A DNA stretch of 64,000 nt from Pseudomonas sp. Teo4 (GTDB lineage Bacteria; Pseudomonadota; Gammaproteobacteria; Pseudomonadales; Pseudomonadaceae). Under the pieces are notes generated by a model. That model made no database searches and had not been told where the DNA came from. It worked only from the letters and a program-made list of their open reading frames with translations. The stretch is taken from NCBI RefSeq assembly GCF_034387475.1, contig NZ_JAXCIL010000006.1, positions 1-64,000 on the forward strand, read 5' to 3'. Made by a program: the position numbers and the translations under genes. Positions 1-9,964 of the stretch are shown here, one piece after another. Position 1 is the stretch's first letter. Every line of letters begins with the position of its first letter.

Positions 1-39
1 CGCCCGATATCAATGGCGCTAGAGCACTCGCGTCATACC

Positions 40-1464
40 TCAATGCTTGAACATCACATGCCGCACACAGGTGTAGTCCTCCAGCCCAAACATCGACAGG
101 TCCTTGCCGTAGCCTGAGTGCTTCTGCCCACCATGGGGCATTTCGCTGACCAGCATGAAATGGGTGTTGACCCAGGTGCAGCCGTATTGCAAACGTGCCG
201 CCAGGCGGTGGGCGCGGCCGGTGTCGCGGGTCCATACCGAGGATGCCAGGCCATATTCCGAGTCATTCGCCCACGCCAGGGCCTGGGCTTCGTCACTGAA
301 ACGGGTGACCGAAACCACCGGGCCGAATACTTCGTGGCGCACGATCTCGTCATCCTGCAGGGCATCGGCCAGCACGGTCGGTTCGAAGAAGAAACCCTCA
401 CCTGGCAGGGCCTTGCCGCCGGTGACCAGGCGGATATGCGGCTGGGCGACGGCGCGCTGTACCAGGCCTGCGACTTTGTCGCGATGCTGGGCGCTGATCA
501 GTGGGCCAAGCTCGGTGTCTTCAGCGTCCTGCAGGCCGGGTTTAAGGCTGGCCACCGCTTTGCCCAGTCGTTCGACGAATTGTTCGTAGATGCCAGCTTG
601 CACATACAGGCGACAGGCGGCCGTGCAGTCCTGGCCGGCGTTGTAGAAGCCGAAGGTGCGAATGCCGTCGATGGCTGCATCAATGTCGGCATCGTCGAAC
701 ACCAGCACAGGCGCCTTGCCGCCCAACTCCATGTGCATGCGCTTCACGCTGTCAGCCGTGGCACCAATGATGTGCGCACCGGTGGGGATGGAGCCGGTCA
801 GCGACACCATGCGCACCTTGGGGTGGGTGACCAGCGGGTTGCCTACTGTCTGGCCGCGGCCGAAAAGGATGTTGAGCACACCCGGTGGCAGCAGGTCCTG
901 CGCCAGTTCACCCAGGCGCAGCGCGGTCAGCGGGGTCAACTCCGAGGGCTTGATCACCACGGTATTGCCCGCCGCCAGCGCTGGCGCGATCTTCCAGGCC
1001 AGCATCATCAGCGGGTAGTTCCAGGGGGCGATCGAGGCAACCACGCCGAGTGGGTCACGGCGGATCATCGAGGTGTGCCCGGGCAGGTATTCGGCAGCCG
1101 CCGAGCCGCCCATGCAGCGCGCAGCTCCGGCGAAGTAGCGGAACACATCGGCAATGGCCGGAATCTCGTCATTCAGTGCCGCCGTAAAGGGCTTGCCGCA
1201 GTTCTGCGACTCCAGTCTGGCCAGCTCTTCGCCGTGGTTTTCAATGGTGTCGGCCAACGCCAGCAGCGCCAGGGAGCGGTCCTTGGGGCTGGTCTGGGAC
1301 CAGCTTTCGAAGGCCAGGTCGGCCGCGCGTACGGCCTGGTCGACCTGTGCCTCGGTGGCTTCGTTGATTTGCGCCAGGGCACTGCCCAGGGCTGGGTTGA
1401 GCACGGTCCAGGTCGGCCCTTCGCCGGTCACCAGACGGCCATTAATGAGCATTTGGGTTTGCAT
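40..1464 (-). CDS. patD: Gamma-aminobutyraldehyde dehydrogenase (PatD/YdcW)
   Basis: NAD-dependent aldehyde dehydrogenase expected to oxidise 4-aminobutanal to GABA in putrescine breakdown, in the cytoplasm. The 474-residue product has the length of E. coli PatD. The visible catalytic residues are Asn149 (APWNY), general base Glu246 (MELGGK) and nucleophile Cys280 (NAGQDC). The ATG at 1464 is chosen because GGAGGAG sits six bases upstream; a start seven codons earlier lacks such a site. It is the last gene of a five-gene minus-strand set (binding protein, ATPase, two permeases, dehydrogenase) in the same order as E. coli ydcSTUV-patD, 17 bases after the ydcV stop. This supports import and oxidation of putrescine or a derived amino-aldehyde. 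The exact substrate is inferred from family and context. Confidence 0.9.
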   Translation of the reverse strand: MQTQMLINGRLVTGEGPTWTVLNPALGSALAQINEATEAQVDQAVRAADLAFESWSQTSPKDRSLALLALADTIENHGEELARLESQNCGKPFTAALNDEIPAIADVFRYFAGAARCMGGSAAAEYLPGHTSMIRRDPLGVVASIAPWNYPLMMLAWKIAPALAAGNTVVIKPSELTPLTALRLGELAQDLLPPGVLNILFGRGQTVGNPLVTHPKVRMVSLTGSIPTGAHIIGATADSVKRMHMELGGKAPVLVFDDADIDAAIDGIRTFGFYNAGQDCTAACRLYVQAGIYEQFVERLGKAVASLKPGLQDAEDTELGPLISAQHRDKVAGLVQRAVAQPHIRLVTGGKALPGEGFFFEPTVLADALQDDEIVRHEVFGPVVSVTRFSDEAQALAWANDSEYGLASSVWTRDTGRAHRLAARLQYGCTWVNTHFMLVSEMPHGGQKHSGYGKDLSMFGLEDYTCVRHVMFKH

Positions 1465-1481
1465 GGAAGACTCCTCCAGGG

Positions 1482-2288
1482 TCATTTGCCGCTGCCCGCG
1501 ACGCTTTCGCCGCCACGGGTCAGGTAATAGGCGCCGAGGATCGGCAACATGGTCACCAGCATCACCAGCATGGCGACGACATTGGTGACCGGCACATCGC
1601 GGGGGCGGCTCAACTGGTTGAGCAACCAGATCGGCAGGGTGCGCTCATGGCCGGCGGTGAAGGTGGTGACGATGATCTCGTCGAACGACAAGGCGAACGC
1701 CAGCATGCCGCCGGCCAGCAGGGCCGAGCCCAGGTTGGGCAGAATGATGTAGCGGAAGGTCTGCCAACCGTCGGCACCCAGGTCCATCGAGGCTTCGATC
1801 AGGCTCTGGGAGGTGCGTCGCAGACGGGCAATGACGTTGTTGTAGACGATCACCACGCAAAAGGTCGCGTGGCCGACCACGATGGTGAATACACCAGGCT
1901 CGATGCCCAAGGTCTTGAACGCTGACAGTAAAGCGATGCCGGTGATGATACCGGGCAGGGCGATGGGCAGGATCAGCATCAGCGAGATGCTTTCCTTGCC
2001 AAAGAAACTGCGCCGATACAGCGCCGCCGAGGCCAGGGTGCCGAGCACCAGGGCAATCAAGGTGGCCAGGCAGGCGACTTGCAGCGACAGTTTGATGGCT
2101 TCGAGTACATCTGGCCGCATGAACGCCACGGCGAACCAGTTCAGGGTGAAGCCCTTTGGCGGGAAGCTGAAGGCCGCATCCTCGGTGTTGAAGGCATAGA
2201 GGATGATGATCAGGATCGGAAAATGCAGGAACAGCAGCCCGCCCCACGCGGCCAGGTGCAGCCCCAGCGAGGCGCGTTCAGAGTGCAT
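1482..2288 (-). CDS. ydcV: ABC polyamine transporter permease (YdcV/PotC family)
   Basis: Inner-membrane permease of a polyamine-type ABC importer, 268 residues. The first membrane helix lies near residues 12-34. The EAA loop that contacts the ATPase is visible as [14 protein letters not shown], followed by [12 protein letters not shown], typical of PotC-type subunits. It overlaps the 3' end of the other permease gene by 11 bases, so the two are translationally coupled. With YdcU it should form the membrane channel, powered by YdcT and fed by YdcS. Spermidine, putrescine or gamma-aminobutyraldehyde precursors are the likely substrates, judging from the linked patD. Confidence 0.88.
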   Translation of the reverse strand: MHSERASLGLHLAAWGGLLFLHFPILIIILYAFNTEDAAFSFPPKGFTLNWFAVAFMRPDVLEAIKLSLQVACLATLIALVLGTLASAALYRRSFFGKESISLMLILPIALPGIITGIALLSAFKTLGIEPGVFTIVVGHATFCVVIVYNNVIARLRRTSQSLIEASMDLGADGWQTFRYIILPNLGSALLAGGMLAFALSFDEIIVTTFTAGHERTLPIWLLNQLSRPRDVPVTNVVAMLVMLVTMLPILGAYYLTRGGESVAGSGK

Positions 2289-3210
2289 CGAAGGCTCCCA
2301 GGCGTTTGACGATTGAGAGGTAGACCGCGATCAGCACGATGGGCACCAGGGTGAAGGCAGCAGCCATCGGCATGTTGCCGATGGCCCCTTGCTGGGCGTA
2401 GACCATGCTGCCGATGAAGTATCCGGGCGGGCCGATCAGCTGCGGGACGATGAAGTCGCCGAGGGTGAGGCTGAAGGTGAAGATCGAGCCTGCGGCGATG
2501 CCGGGTATGGAAAGCGGCAAAACCACTTGCACGAAGGTTTGCCCCGGCGTCGCCCCCAGGTCGGCCGAGGCCTGCAGCAGCGACGGTGGCAGGCGTTCCA
2601 GCGAGGCCTGGACTGGCAGGATCATGAACGGCAGCCATATGTAGACGAACACCATGAAACGCCCCAGGTGCGAGGTGGACAAGGTGCTGCCGCCCACCCC
2701 CGGCACCGCCAGCACCAGTTGCAGCAGGCCTTCGAGGTGCAACTGCTGAACGAACCACTGGGCGACGCCGCCCTTGGCCAGCAGCAAAGTCCAGGCGTAG
2801 GTCTTGACGATACAGCTGGCCCACATCGGCATCATCACGGCGATGTAGAAAAACGCCTTGGTCCTGCCACTGGTGTAGCGCGCCATGTAGTAGGCGATGG
2901 GGAAGGCCAGTACGGCGCTGGCCAGCGACACCGCCACGGCCATGCTCAGGGTGCGCAGGATGATGTCGAAGTTCGACGGGTTGAACAGGGCGGCGAAGTT
3001 GCCCAGGGTCAGGTCCGGGGTCACCGCCATGGTGAAGTCGTCGAAGGTATAGAAACCTTGCCAGAGCAGGTTCAGCAGCGACCCCAGGTAGATGGCGCCG
3101 AACCAGGTCAGTGGCGGTATCAGCAACAGCGCCAGGTACAGGTTGGGCCGGCGGTAGAGCAGGTTGGAAAACCTGCGCAGCAGGCCTGTGGATGCCACGG
3201 CCTGGCTCAT
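2278..3210 (-). CDS. ydcU: ABC polyamine transporter permease (YdcU/PotB family)
   Basis: Second inner-membrane permease of the polyamine-type importer, 310 residues from the ATG at 3210. That ATG follows GAGG and sits one base beyond the stop codon of the ATPase gene; an in-frame ATG ten codons upstream lies inside that gene and is less likely. A membrane helix near residues 25-50 is followed by a long periplasmic segment and the EAA loop [14 protein letters not shown], then a PLSIPG turn. Pairing with the shorter PotC-like subunit is normal for this transporter class. Specificity cannot be read from the permease sequence. Confidence 0.87.
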   Translation of the reverse strand: MSQAVASTGLLRRFSNLLYRRPNLYLALLLIPPLTWFGAIYLGSLLNLLWQGFYTFDDFTMAVTPDLTLGNFAALFNPSNFDIILRTLSMAVAVSLASAVLAFPIAYYMARYTSGRTKAFFYIAVMMPMWASCIVKTYAWTLLLAKGGVAQWFVQQLHLEGLLQLVLAVPGVGGSTLSTSHLGRFMVFVYIWLPFMILPVQASLERLPPSLLQASADLGATPGQTFVQVVLPLSIPGIAAGSIFTFSLTLGDFIVPQLIGPPGYFIGSMVYAQQGAIGNMPMAAAFTLVPIVLIAVYLSIVKRLGAFDAL

Positions 3211-3211
3211 G

Positions 3212-4249
3212 TCAGCGGCCCTCGTCGAGGTGGGTTTCACGCAGGACCGTCATGGCTTCGCGCGGCCAGCGCGCATGTACTCGCTGACCCGGTTGCCAGG
3301 GCTGAGCCTGATCCTGCCAACGGTCGTTGGCGTGGCTTACCGCCAGCAACTGGCCGCTGTCCAGCTGGATTTCATAACGGGTGGCGCTGCCCTGGTACTG
3401 GATGTCGTGCAGCAAACCACTGACCTGGACATCAGCCCCGGTGGCCGGCTCGCCCAGGCGGATGTGTTCGGGGCGAATGGAAAACGGTGTGGCGCTGCCG
3501 CTAAGCTGCATGGCCAGTTCGCCACGCAGCACGTTGGAGGTGCCGACGAACTCGGCGACGAAGGTGGTGGCCGGCTTCATGTACAGGTTGCGCGGCGTAT
3601 CGACCTGTTCGATGCGACCGCGGTTGAACACGGCCACCCGGTCGGACATCGACAGGGCCTCGGTCTGGTCGTGGGTGACGAAAACGAAGGTGATGCCCAG
3701 TTGGCGCTGCAGTTTCTTCAGCTCGCCTTGCATCTGTTCGCGCAGCTTGAGGTCCAGGGCGCCGAGGGGTTCGTCCAGCAGCAGGACCCGAGGGCGGTTG
3801 ACCAGGGCGCGGGCCAGGGCCACGCGCTGACGTTGGCCACCTGAGAGTTGCGCAGGTTTGCGTTCGCCGTAGCCCGAGAGCGCAACCATTGCCAGGGCTT
3901 CATCGGCGCGGGCATGGCGCTCGGCCTTGGCCACACCCTTGACCTTCAGGCCGTAGGCGATGTTGTCACGCACGTTCATGTGCGGAAACAGTGCGTAGTC
4001 CTGGAACACGGTGTTGACGTCGCGCTGGTAGGGCGGCACGCCAGTGGCTTCGATACCGTGAATGCGGATTGAACCGCTGCTGGGTTGTTCGAAGCCTGCG
4101 ATCAGTCGCAGGCAGGTGGTTTTGCCCGAGCCTGAAGGGCCGAGCATGGAGAAGAACTCGCCGTCTTCGATGTCGATGCTGACCTGGTCGACGGCCTTGA
4201 CCTCGCCGAAGGTGCGGGAAACCTGGGTGAACTGGACTGCATGGGGCAT
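3212..4249 (-). CDS. ydcT: ABC polyamine transporter ATP-binding protein (YdcT/PotA family)
   Basis: Cytoplasmic ATPase that powers the importer, 345 residues. In order it carries Walker A GPSGSGKTT near residue 38, the signature LSGGQRQRVALARAL near 138, Walker B VLLLDEPLGALD, and the H-loop VTHD. A C-terminal TOBE-like regulatory domain of about 100 residues follows, as in PotA and MalK. The neighbouring permease genes begin right at its stop, so the set is read as an operon. The linked binding protein and patD make polyamine uptake the best call. Confidence 0.88.
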   Translation of the reverse strand: MPHAVQFTQVSRTFGEVKAVDQVSIDIEDGEFFSMLGPSGSGKTTCLRLIAGFEQPSSGSIRIHGIEATGVPPYQRDVNTVFQDYALFPHMNVRDNIAYGLKVKGVAKAERHARADEALAMVALSGYGERKPAQLSGGQRQRVALARALVNRPRVLLLDEPLGALDLKLREQMQGELKKLQRQLGITFVFVTHDQTEALSMSDRVAVFNRGRIEQVDTPRNLYMKPATTFVAEFVGTSNVLRGELAMQLSGSATPFSIRPEHIRLGEPATGADVQVSGLLHDIQYQGSATRYEIQLDSGQLLAVSHANDRWQDQAQPWQPGQRVHARWPREAMTVLRETHLDEGR

Positions 4250-4286
4250 GGGCGGTACTCAGCTGATGTTGGGTTGCCAGTGCTGG

Positions 4287-4359
4287 CCTCTTCGCGGGTA
4301 AACCCGCTCCCACAGGAAACTCACTGAACCCTGTGGGAGCGGGTTTACCCGCGAAGAGG
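4287..4359. repeat. REPIN (paired inverted REP), GCGGGTTTACCCGC class
   Basis: Two REP units in inverted orientation. The left arm reads CCTCTTCGCGGGTAAACCCG and continues into CTCCCACAGG; the right arm is its reverse complement. About 13 bases separate them. It lies between the binding-protein gene and the ATPase gene of the polyamine transporter operon, where such hairpins often stabilise the upstream message, giving more binding protein than membrane subunits. That regulatory role is inferred. Confidence 0.9.
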
Positions 4360-4381
4360 CTGACACAGGCATCAATCGACC

Positions 4382-5533
4382 TTACCGACCGCCCATGATC
4401 GCAATGTAGTCCTGTGTCCAACGGCTATACGGCACGAACTTGCCACCTTGGGCCTGTGGCGTTTTCCAGAAGGCAATCTTGTCGAAATTGTCGAAACCGT
4501 TGGTCTTGCACCCTTCGGCTCCGAGCAGCTCGCTGCCGGTGCACGCCGCAGGCACTGCTGGCAGCGAGCCGAACCACGCCGCGACATCCCCTTGCACTTT
4601 CGGCTGCAACGACCAGTCCATCCACTTGTAGGCGCAGTTCGGGTGCTTGGCCTCGCTGTGCAGCATGGTGGTGTCGGCCCAGCCGGTGGCGCCTTCCTTC
4701 GGTATGGTCGAGGCCACGGGCTGGTTCTCGGCTTTCAGGCCGTTGACCATGTAGCCCCAGGAGCTGGAGGCGACCACACCTTCGTTCTTCACATCGCTCA
4801 TCTGCACCGTTGCGTCATGCCAGTAGCGGTGGATCAGCGGTTGCTGTTGGCGCAGCAGTTCCAGCACGGCCTTGTACTGGGTTTCGTTGAGCTCGTAGGG
4901 GTCCTGGATGCCCAGTTCGGGCTTGGCCGATTTCAGATACAGCGCGGCATCGGCGATGTAGATCGGCCCGTCATAGGCCTGTACCCGGCCTTTGTTCGGC
5001 TTGCCGTCGGGCAGGTCCTGCGGCTCGAAGACCACGCCCCAGCTGGCGGGTGGCTGCTTGAACACGTTGGTGTTGTACAGCAGCACGTTCGGCCCCCACT
5101 GGTACGGGGTGCCGTAGACCTGCTCGTCGACCACGTACCAGCCGCCGTTCTGCAGGCGCGGGTCGATGTGCTTCCAGTTGGGGATCAGCGCGGTATTGAT
5201 GGGCTGCACCCGCTTGCCGACGATCAGGCGCAGCGAGGCGTCGCCCGAGGCGGTGACCAGGTCGTAGCCGCCCTTGGTCATCAGGCTGACCATCTCATCG
5301 GAGGTGGCGGCGGTCTTCACGCTGACCTTGCAGCCGGTTTCCTTTTCGAAACCTGTGACCCAGTCGTAGGCCTTGTCGCTTTCACCGCGCTCGATGTAGC
5401 CGGGCCAGGCGACGATATCCAGTCGCCCTTCGCCGGCACCCAGGGCCTTGGGCAAGTCGGCGGCCTGCAGGCCGGCGCTGGCCAGCAACGCGCCGCTCAC
5501 GGCGCCGAGCAATGCGGTCTTGTGCACTGACAT
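4382..5533 (-). CDS. ydcS: Periplasmic polyamine-binding protein (YdcS/PotD family)
   Basis: Solute-binding protein of the importer, 383 residues. The N-terminus MSVHKTALLGAVSGALLA is a signal peptide, with likely cleavage after GLQA near residue 24. The mature part has the PotD-type fold signature: LDIVAWPGYIERG at its start, TASGDASLRL, and YGTPYQWGPN in the middle. GAGGGAACACC before the ATG is a good ribosome binding site. It is first in the five-gene set and is separated from the ATPase gene by a REPIN. E. coli YdcS is close in length and has the same gene neighbours. The preferred ligand is not visible from sequence. Confidence 0.87.
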   Translation of the reverse strand: MSVHKTALLGAVSGALLASAGLQAADLPKALGAGEGRLDIVAWPGYIERGESDKAYDWVTGFEKETGCKVSVKTAATSDEMVSLMTKGGYDLVTASGDASLRLIVGKRVQPINTALIPNWKHIDPRLQNGGWYVVDEQVYGTPYQWGPNVLLYNTNVFKQPPASWGVVFEPQDLPDGKPNKGRVQAYDGPIYIADAALYLKSAKPELGIQDPYELNETQYKAVLELLRQQQPLIHRYWHDATVQMSDVKNEGVVASSSWGYMVNGLKAENQPVASTIPKEGATGWADTTMLHSEAKHPNCAYKWMDWSLQPKVQGDVAAWFGSLPAVPAACTGSELLGAEGCKTNGFDNFDKIAFWKTPQAQGGKFVPYSRWTQDYIAIMGGR

Positions 5534-5750
5534 GGTGTTCCCTCTTCTTGGAGATCTTGGTCGGGGCAGTCATCAAGAAAGCGGTGAAGCCTTTGTTATA
5601 AGCGTAGTGCGGTTGTGCGGGTTGTTGGCGAAGTCGAGTCTAGTTGGGTTTTGCGCCGGTAACGCAACATCTGGAAGCAAATCCAGCGGTGGTGTCCGCC
5701 CCGGCAAGCCTTACTCTGGCGGTGACTTTACGCACCGTGGAGACGTGCAC

Positions 5751-6446
5751 ATGAACACCCGAGGCCTGCTCGACCAACTGCTCAAATCTGGCCAGGAACT
5801 GCTGAACAAACAAACCACCTCAGGCTCTGCAGGCAAGCCTGCCGCAAGTGCCGGTGGCCTGGGCAGCCTGCTCTCCGGCGCTGGCGGCGGTGCCCTGGCA
5901 GCCGGGGCGATGGGCTTGCTGCTGGGCAACAAGAAAGCGCGCAAGTACGGCGGCAAAGTCCTGACCTACGGCGGCTTGGCGGCGCTCGGCGTGCTGGCCT
6001 ACAAGGCCTATGGCAACTGGCAGGCACGCCAGGGTACGGGGCAGGGCACCGAACCGCAGACCCTCGACCGCCTGCCAGCGTCCCAGGCCGAGCAGCACAG
6101 CCAGGCGGTACTGCGGGCATTGGTGGCAGCGGCCAAGTCCGATGGCCATATCGATGACCGCGAGCGTGCCTTGATCGAAGGTGAGTTCACCCGCCTGGAC
6201 AGCGACCGTGAGCTGCAACACTGGTTGCACGACGAGCTGAACAAGCCGCTGGACCCGGCCGAGGTGGCTCGCGCTGCGCAGACGCCGGAAATGGCCGCCG
6301 AGATGTACCTGGCCAGCGTGATGATGGTCGATCAGGAGAATTTCATGGAGCGTGCCTACCTGGATGAACTGGCACGCCAGCTGCGCCTGGACCCGGCCTT
6401 GCGTCAGGAGCTGGAAGCCCAGGTCAGGCTGGCTGCGGCGCAATGA
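5751..6446 (+). CDS. TerB-family / DUF533 protein (YebE-like)
   Basis: 231-residue protein of the DUF533 family, which carries a TerB-like helical domain in its C-terminal half. The first 55 residues are glycine- and alanine-rich (GGLGSLLSGAGGGALAAGAM), followed by a single hydrophobic stretch near residues 75-90 (LTYGGLAALGVLAYKAY). The TerB-like part begins near residue 115 (AVLRALVAAAKSDGHIDDRE), a helix-loop with acidic residues that could bind metal. GGAG lies ahead of the ATG at 5751; the longer reading frame from 5448 has no such site. Family members are inner-membrane linked and several are envelope-stress responsive, but no molecular function is established. It stands alone between the polyamine and wsp operons. 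Confidence 0.8.
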   Translation: MNTRGLLDQLLKSGQELLNKQTTSGSAGKPAASAGGLGSLLSGAGGGALAAGAMGLLLGNKKARKYGGKVLTYGGLAALGVLAYKAYGNWQARQGTGQGTEPQTLDRLPASQAEQHSQAVLRALVAAAKSDGHIDDRERALIEGEFTRLDSDRELQHWLHDELNKPLDPAEVARAAQTPEMAAEMYLASVMMVDQENFMERAYLDELARQLRLDPALRQELEAQVRLAAAQ

Positions 6447-6534
6447 TGCGGCAAAAGGCCACTCTTTAGGGCATGGACGCCTGAAACTGCGAACTTCAGC
6501 CGCAAAAGCGTAGGAAGCCTGGGCTATACTTCGG

Positions 6535-6540
6535 CGATTT
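6535..6540 (+). promoter_or_regulatory. Candidate -10 element of the wsp operon
   Basis: TATACT stands 33 bases before the wspA start in an otherwise unremarkable spacer. No convincing -35 hexamer is seen 16-18 bases upstream, so the call rests on the -10 match and position only. Confidence 0.3.
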
Positions 6541-6573
6541 TTCCCGCTCGTTGTGAATTCCTGAGGGCTGAAT

Positions 6574-8196
6574 GTGAAGAACTGGACCTTGCGCCAACGG
6601 ATCCTGGCAAGTTTCGCCGTGATCATCGCCATCATGCTGCTGATGATCGTGGCCGCCTACTCGCGGCTGGTGACGATTGAAAGCGCTGAGGAAGCCGTGG
6701 GGACCGACAGCATCCCTGGGCTCTACTACAGTTCGATGATTCGCAGTGCCTGGGTCGACAGTTACGTCACCAGCCAGCAATTGGTCGGGTTGTCCAAGCA
6801 CCGTGAAATCACCACGGCCGACATGGATTTGTTCAAAAGCTTCGAGGACCGTCTCAAGCAACAGATGGCGAACTATCAGGGCACCATCCAGGACAGCGAC
6901 GATCAGGCCCGGTTCGACACCTTCATTCAGATGGAAGAGAGCTACCTCAAGATCATCGGTCAGGTGCTGGAGGCCTACCGTCAGCGCGACTACGCGGAAG
7001 CCGAGCGGCTGATCATCGAGGTGCTTACCCCGGCCTGGCTGGATGGGCGCAAGCACCTCAATACGGTCATCGAACACAATCGGGAGTCCGCCGATGCCGA
7101 CACCAAGGAGATCGTCTCCGCAGTGAGCACTGCCAAGGGCAGCATGTTGGTCTCGCTGTTGCTGGCGATCGTGGCGGCAGGTATCTGTGGGCTCCTGCTG
7201 ATGCGGGCCATTACCGCACCCATGCAGCGTATCGTCCATGCCCTCGACAAACTGCGCTCGGGTGACCTGAGCATGCGCCTCAGCCTGGACCGCAAGGACG
7301 AATTCGGTGCTATCGAGACCGGTTTCAACGAAATGGCCGAGGCCCTGGCCAACCTGGTGTCCCAGGCCCAGCGTTCCTCGGTGCAGGTGACCACTTCGGT
7401 GACCGAGATCGCCGCCACCTCCAAGCAGCAGCAGGCCACCGCCACCGAAACCGCCGCCACCACCACCGAAATTGGCGCCACTTCGCGGGAGATTGCCGCC
7501 ACTTCCCGTGACCTGGTCCGCACCATGACCGAGGTCACCAGCGCTGCCGATCAGGCCTCCAGCCTTGCCGGTTCCGGTCAGCAGGGCCTGGCGCGAATGG
7601 AAGAGACCATGCATCAGGTGATGGGCGCCGCCGAACTGGTCAATGCCAAGCTGGCGATCCTCAACGAGAAAGCCAGCAACATTACCCAGGTGGTGGTGAC
7701 CATCGTCAAGGTTGCCGACCAGACCAACTTGCTGTCGCTCAATGCCGCCATCGAGGCTGAAAAGGCCGGTGAGTACGGCCGAGGCTTCGCCGTGGTCGCC
7801 ACCGAGGTGCGCCGCCTGGCCGACCAGACCGCCGTGGCCACCTACGATATCGAGCAAATGGTGCGCGAAATCCAGTCGGCCGTGTCGGCCGGGGTGATGG
7901 GCATGGACAAGTTCTCCGAAGAAGTGCGCCGTGGCATGTTCGAGGTGCAGCAGGTGGGTGAGCAGCTCAGTCAGATCATCCACCAGGTTCAGGCCCTGGC
8001 GCCACGGGTGCTGATGGTCAATGACGGCATGCAGGCCCAGGCCACGGGCGCCGAGCAGATCAACCAGGCGCTGGCCCAGCTCAGCGACGCCAGCACCCAG
8101 ACGGTGGAATCGTTGCGCCAGGCCAGCTTCGCCATCGACGAGCTGAGCCAGGTGGCTGCAGGCCTGCGCGGCGGTGTGTCGCGCTTCAAAGTCTGA
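6574..8196 (+). CDS. wspA: WspA, membrane-bound methyl-accepting chemotaxis receptor
   Basis: Receptor of the Wsp surface-sensing pathway, 540 residues, starting at a GTG preceded by GAGG. Membrane helix 1 spans about residues 11-29, a periplasmic four-helix-type sensor covers 30-190, and helix 2 lies near 191-212. A HAMP linker and a long coiled-coil signalling domain follow. The hairpin tip begins at about residue 385 ([18 protein letters not shown]). In P. aeruginosa and P. fluorescens WspA clusters when cells touch a surface and activates WspE. It is first of six tightly packed genes, followed by wspR, in the same order as the characterised wsp operons. The signal sensed is not visible in sequence. 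Confidence 0.93.
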   Translation: MKNWTLRQRILASFAVIIAIMLLMIVAAYSRLVTIESAEEAVGTDSIPGLYYSSMIRSAWVDSYVTSQQLVGLSKHREITTADMDLFKSFEDRLKQQMANYQGTIQDSDDQARFDTFIQMEESYLKIIGQVLEAYRQRDYAEAERLIIEVLTPAWLDGRKHLNTVIEHNRESADADTKEIVSAVSTAKGSMLVSLLLAIVAAGICGLLLMRAITAPMQRIVHALDKLRSGDLSMRLSLDRKDEFGAIETGFNEMAEALANLVSQAQRSSVQVTTSVTEIAATSKQQQATATETAATTTEIGATSREIAATSRDLVRTMTEVTSAADQASSLAGSGQQGLARMEETMHQVMGAAELVNAKLAILNEKASNITQVVVTIVKVADQTNLLSLNAAIEAEKAGEYGRGFAVVATEVRRLADQTAVATYDIEQMVREIQSAVSAGVMGMDKFSEEVRRGMFEVQQVGEQLSQIIHQVQALAPRVLMVNDGMQAQATGAEQINQALAQLSDASTQTVESLRQASFAIDELSQVAAGLRGGVSRFKV

Positions 8197-8201
8197 CGAC
8201 G

Positions 8202-8708
8202 ATGAGTGACCTTCACCCCCACTCGGAAGTGGCGGCCAATGCCAAGGGCGCGCTGTACCTGCAGTTTCGTATCGGCGAGCAGCGCTTCGCCCTGGATGTC
8301 CGCGAGGTCATCGAGGTACTGCCGCGTCGTCCGCTGAAGCCGATTGCCCAGGCGCCAGCGTGGGTTGCGGGCGTTCTGGCCCATAGAGGCGTCCTGGTGC
8401 CGGTGGTCGACCTTTCGGCCTTGAGTTTCGCAGTGCCAGCCGCGCAGCGCACCAGCACGCGCCTGGTGCTGGTGCGCTACCGTGAAGGCCAGCAACTGGG
8501 CCTGATCCTCGAGCAAGCCACCGACACCTTGCGCTGTCGCCCCGAAGAGTTCCAGCCCTACGGCCTGGACAACCCAGAGGCGCCTTACCTGGGGCCTGTT
8601 CGCCAGGATGCCGATGGCATGCTGCAGCGCATCGAGGTGGACGACCTGTTGTCGGATAGCGTGCGTGCGCTGTTGTTCCCGGCCGAGCCCCTGCAGGTGC
8701 CGACATGA
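8202..8708 (+). CDS. wspB: WspB, CheW-like coupling protein
   Basis: 168-residue CheW-domain protein that should bridge the receptor WspA and the kinase WspE. The CheW signature appears as FRIGEQRFALDVREVIEVLP near residues 21-41 and AGVLAHRGVLVPVVDL near 59-74. It begins five bases after wspA and overlaps wspC by four bases (ATGA), so it is coupled to both. It is one of two CheW-like subunits in the operon, the other being WspD. Confidence 0.9.
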   Translation: MSDLHPHSEVAANAKGALYLQFRIGEQRFALDVREVIEVLPRRPLKPIAQAPAWVAGVLAHRGVLVPVVDLSALSFAVPAAQRTSTRLVLVRYREGQQLGLILEQATDTLRCRPEEFQPYGLDNPEAPYLGPVRQDADGMLQRIEVDDLLSDSVRALLFPAEPLQVPT

Positions 8709-9964
8709 GCCTGCAACGCTATTTCCGTTTTCTGCAGGAACGCATCGGCCTGGATGTGGAATCGGTGGGCGAGCCGATGGTCGAACGTGCCCTGCGCCAG
8801 CGCTGCGCCGCACTCGAAGCCACCGACCTGGACGATTACTGGCTGCACCTGCAGCAATCGGCTGACGAGCAACAAGCGCTCATCGAAGCCGTGATCGTTC
8901 CGGAGACCTGGTTTTTCCGTTACCCGGAGTCATTCACCGCCCTGGTCGGGTTGGCCCGGACACGCCTGGCGGAACTGGCCGGTGAGCGCCCGCTGCGCCT
9001 GCTCAGCCTGCCTTGTTCGACTGGCGAGGAACCCTATTCGCTGGCCATGGCCTTGCTTGATGCGGGCTTGAGCGGCTCGTCGTTTCACATCGACGGTACC
9101 GATATCAGCCCCAATTCGGTGGCCAAGGCGCAGCAAGCTGTCTACGGACGCAATTCGTTCCGGGGCAATGAGCTGGCGTTCCGTGAACGCCATTTCCATA
9201 AACTCGAGGACTCCCATAAGCTGGATGAGCGGGTGTGCCAGCAAGTGACGCTACAGGTGGGCAATGTGCTCGACCCGGCGCTGTCCAGCCGGAATGGCCT
9301 GTACGACTTCGTGTTCTGTCGCAACCTGCTCATCTACTTCGATGTGCCGACCCAGCAGCGGGTGTTCGAGGTGCTCAAGCGCCTGGTCCATGCTCAGGGG
9401 GTATTGTTCATCGGCCCGGCCGAAGGCAGCTTGCTTGCACGCCTGGGTATGCGTCCGCTGGGTATTGCCCAGTCGTTCGCCTATGTTCGCCAAGATGGCA
9501 GTACGTCAGTGCCCGAGGCCAGGCCCCGGCGCACGGTGGCATCGCCATTCGCGCCACGCTCGCCACTGCCGCCACCTGCGCCAGTGCCGGCGCCACGTGC
9601 TCTGCGCTCGCCCCAGTTGGCCCAAGCTGCACCCGAACCGCGCGAAAGCGAAAGCGAATTGCTGGCCAGCATCGCACGCCAGGCCAACGCCGGTGACAGC
9701 GCCCAAGCCCTGGCCGGTTGCCAGCGCTATCTACGCCAGTTCGCGCCCAAGGCCCAGGTTTATTACTGGTTGGGGCTGCTCAGCGACACCGACGGCAATG
9801 CCCCGCAAGCGTTGGTCCACTATCGCAAGGCGCTCTACCTGGACCCTCAACATCCGGAGGCCCTGGTGCACCTGGCCGCCCTGCTGGCAGCCCAAGGTGA
9901 CGAGGCGGGCGCACGACGTTTGCAGGAGCGTGCCGCACGCGTGGGCCGGGAGTCTGAACGATGA
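8705..9964 (+). CDS. wspC: WspC, CheR-type methyltransferase with TPR domain
   Basis: S-adenosylmethionine-dependent methyltransferase expected to methylate glutamates on WspA and so tune sensitivity. The 419-residue product has the SAM-binding motif STGEEPYSLAM near residues 105-115 and the catalytic-region motif FCRNLLIYFD near 205. A low-complexity Pro/Arg linker spans about 265-310. The C-terminal hundred residues are TPR-like (AQVYYWLGLLSDTDGNAPQA), found in a subset of CheR proteins. The gene overlaps wspB and wspD by four bases each. WspF provides the opposing demethylase. Confidence 0.9.
   Translation: MSLQRYFRFLQERIGLDVESVGEPMVERALRQRCAALEATDLDDYWLHLQQSADEQQALIEAVIVPETWFFRYPESFTALVGLARTRLAELAGERPLRLLSLPCSTGEEPYSLAMALLDAGLSGSSFHIDGTDISPNSVAKAQQAVYGRNSFRGNELAFRERHFHKLEDSHKLDERVCQQVTLQVGNVLDPALSSRNGLYDFVFCRNLLIYFDVPTQQRVFEVLKRLVHAQGVLFIGPAEGSLLARLGMRPLGIAQSFAYVRQDGSTSVPEARPRRTVASPFAPRSPLPPPAPVPAPRALRSPQLAQAAPEPRESESELLASIARQANAGDSAQALAGCQRYLRQFAPKAQVYYWLGLLSDTDGNAPQALVHYRKALYLDPQHPEALVHLAALLAAQGDEAGARRLQERAARVGRESER

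Noticed and set aside
5448..5750. Extended N-terminus of the TerB-family gene
   Set aside because: No ribosome binding site and no family similarity; it overlaps the promoter region of the divergent ydcS gene.
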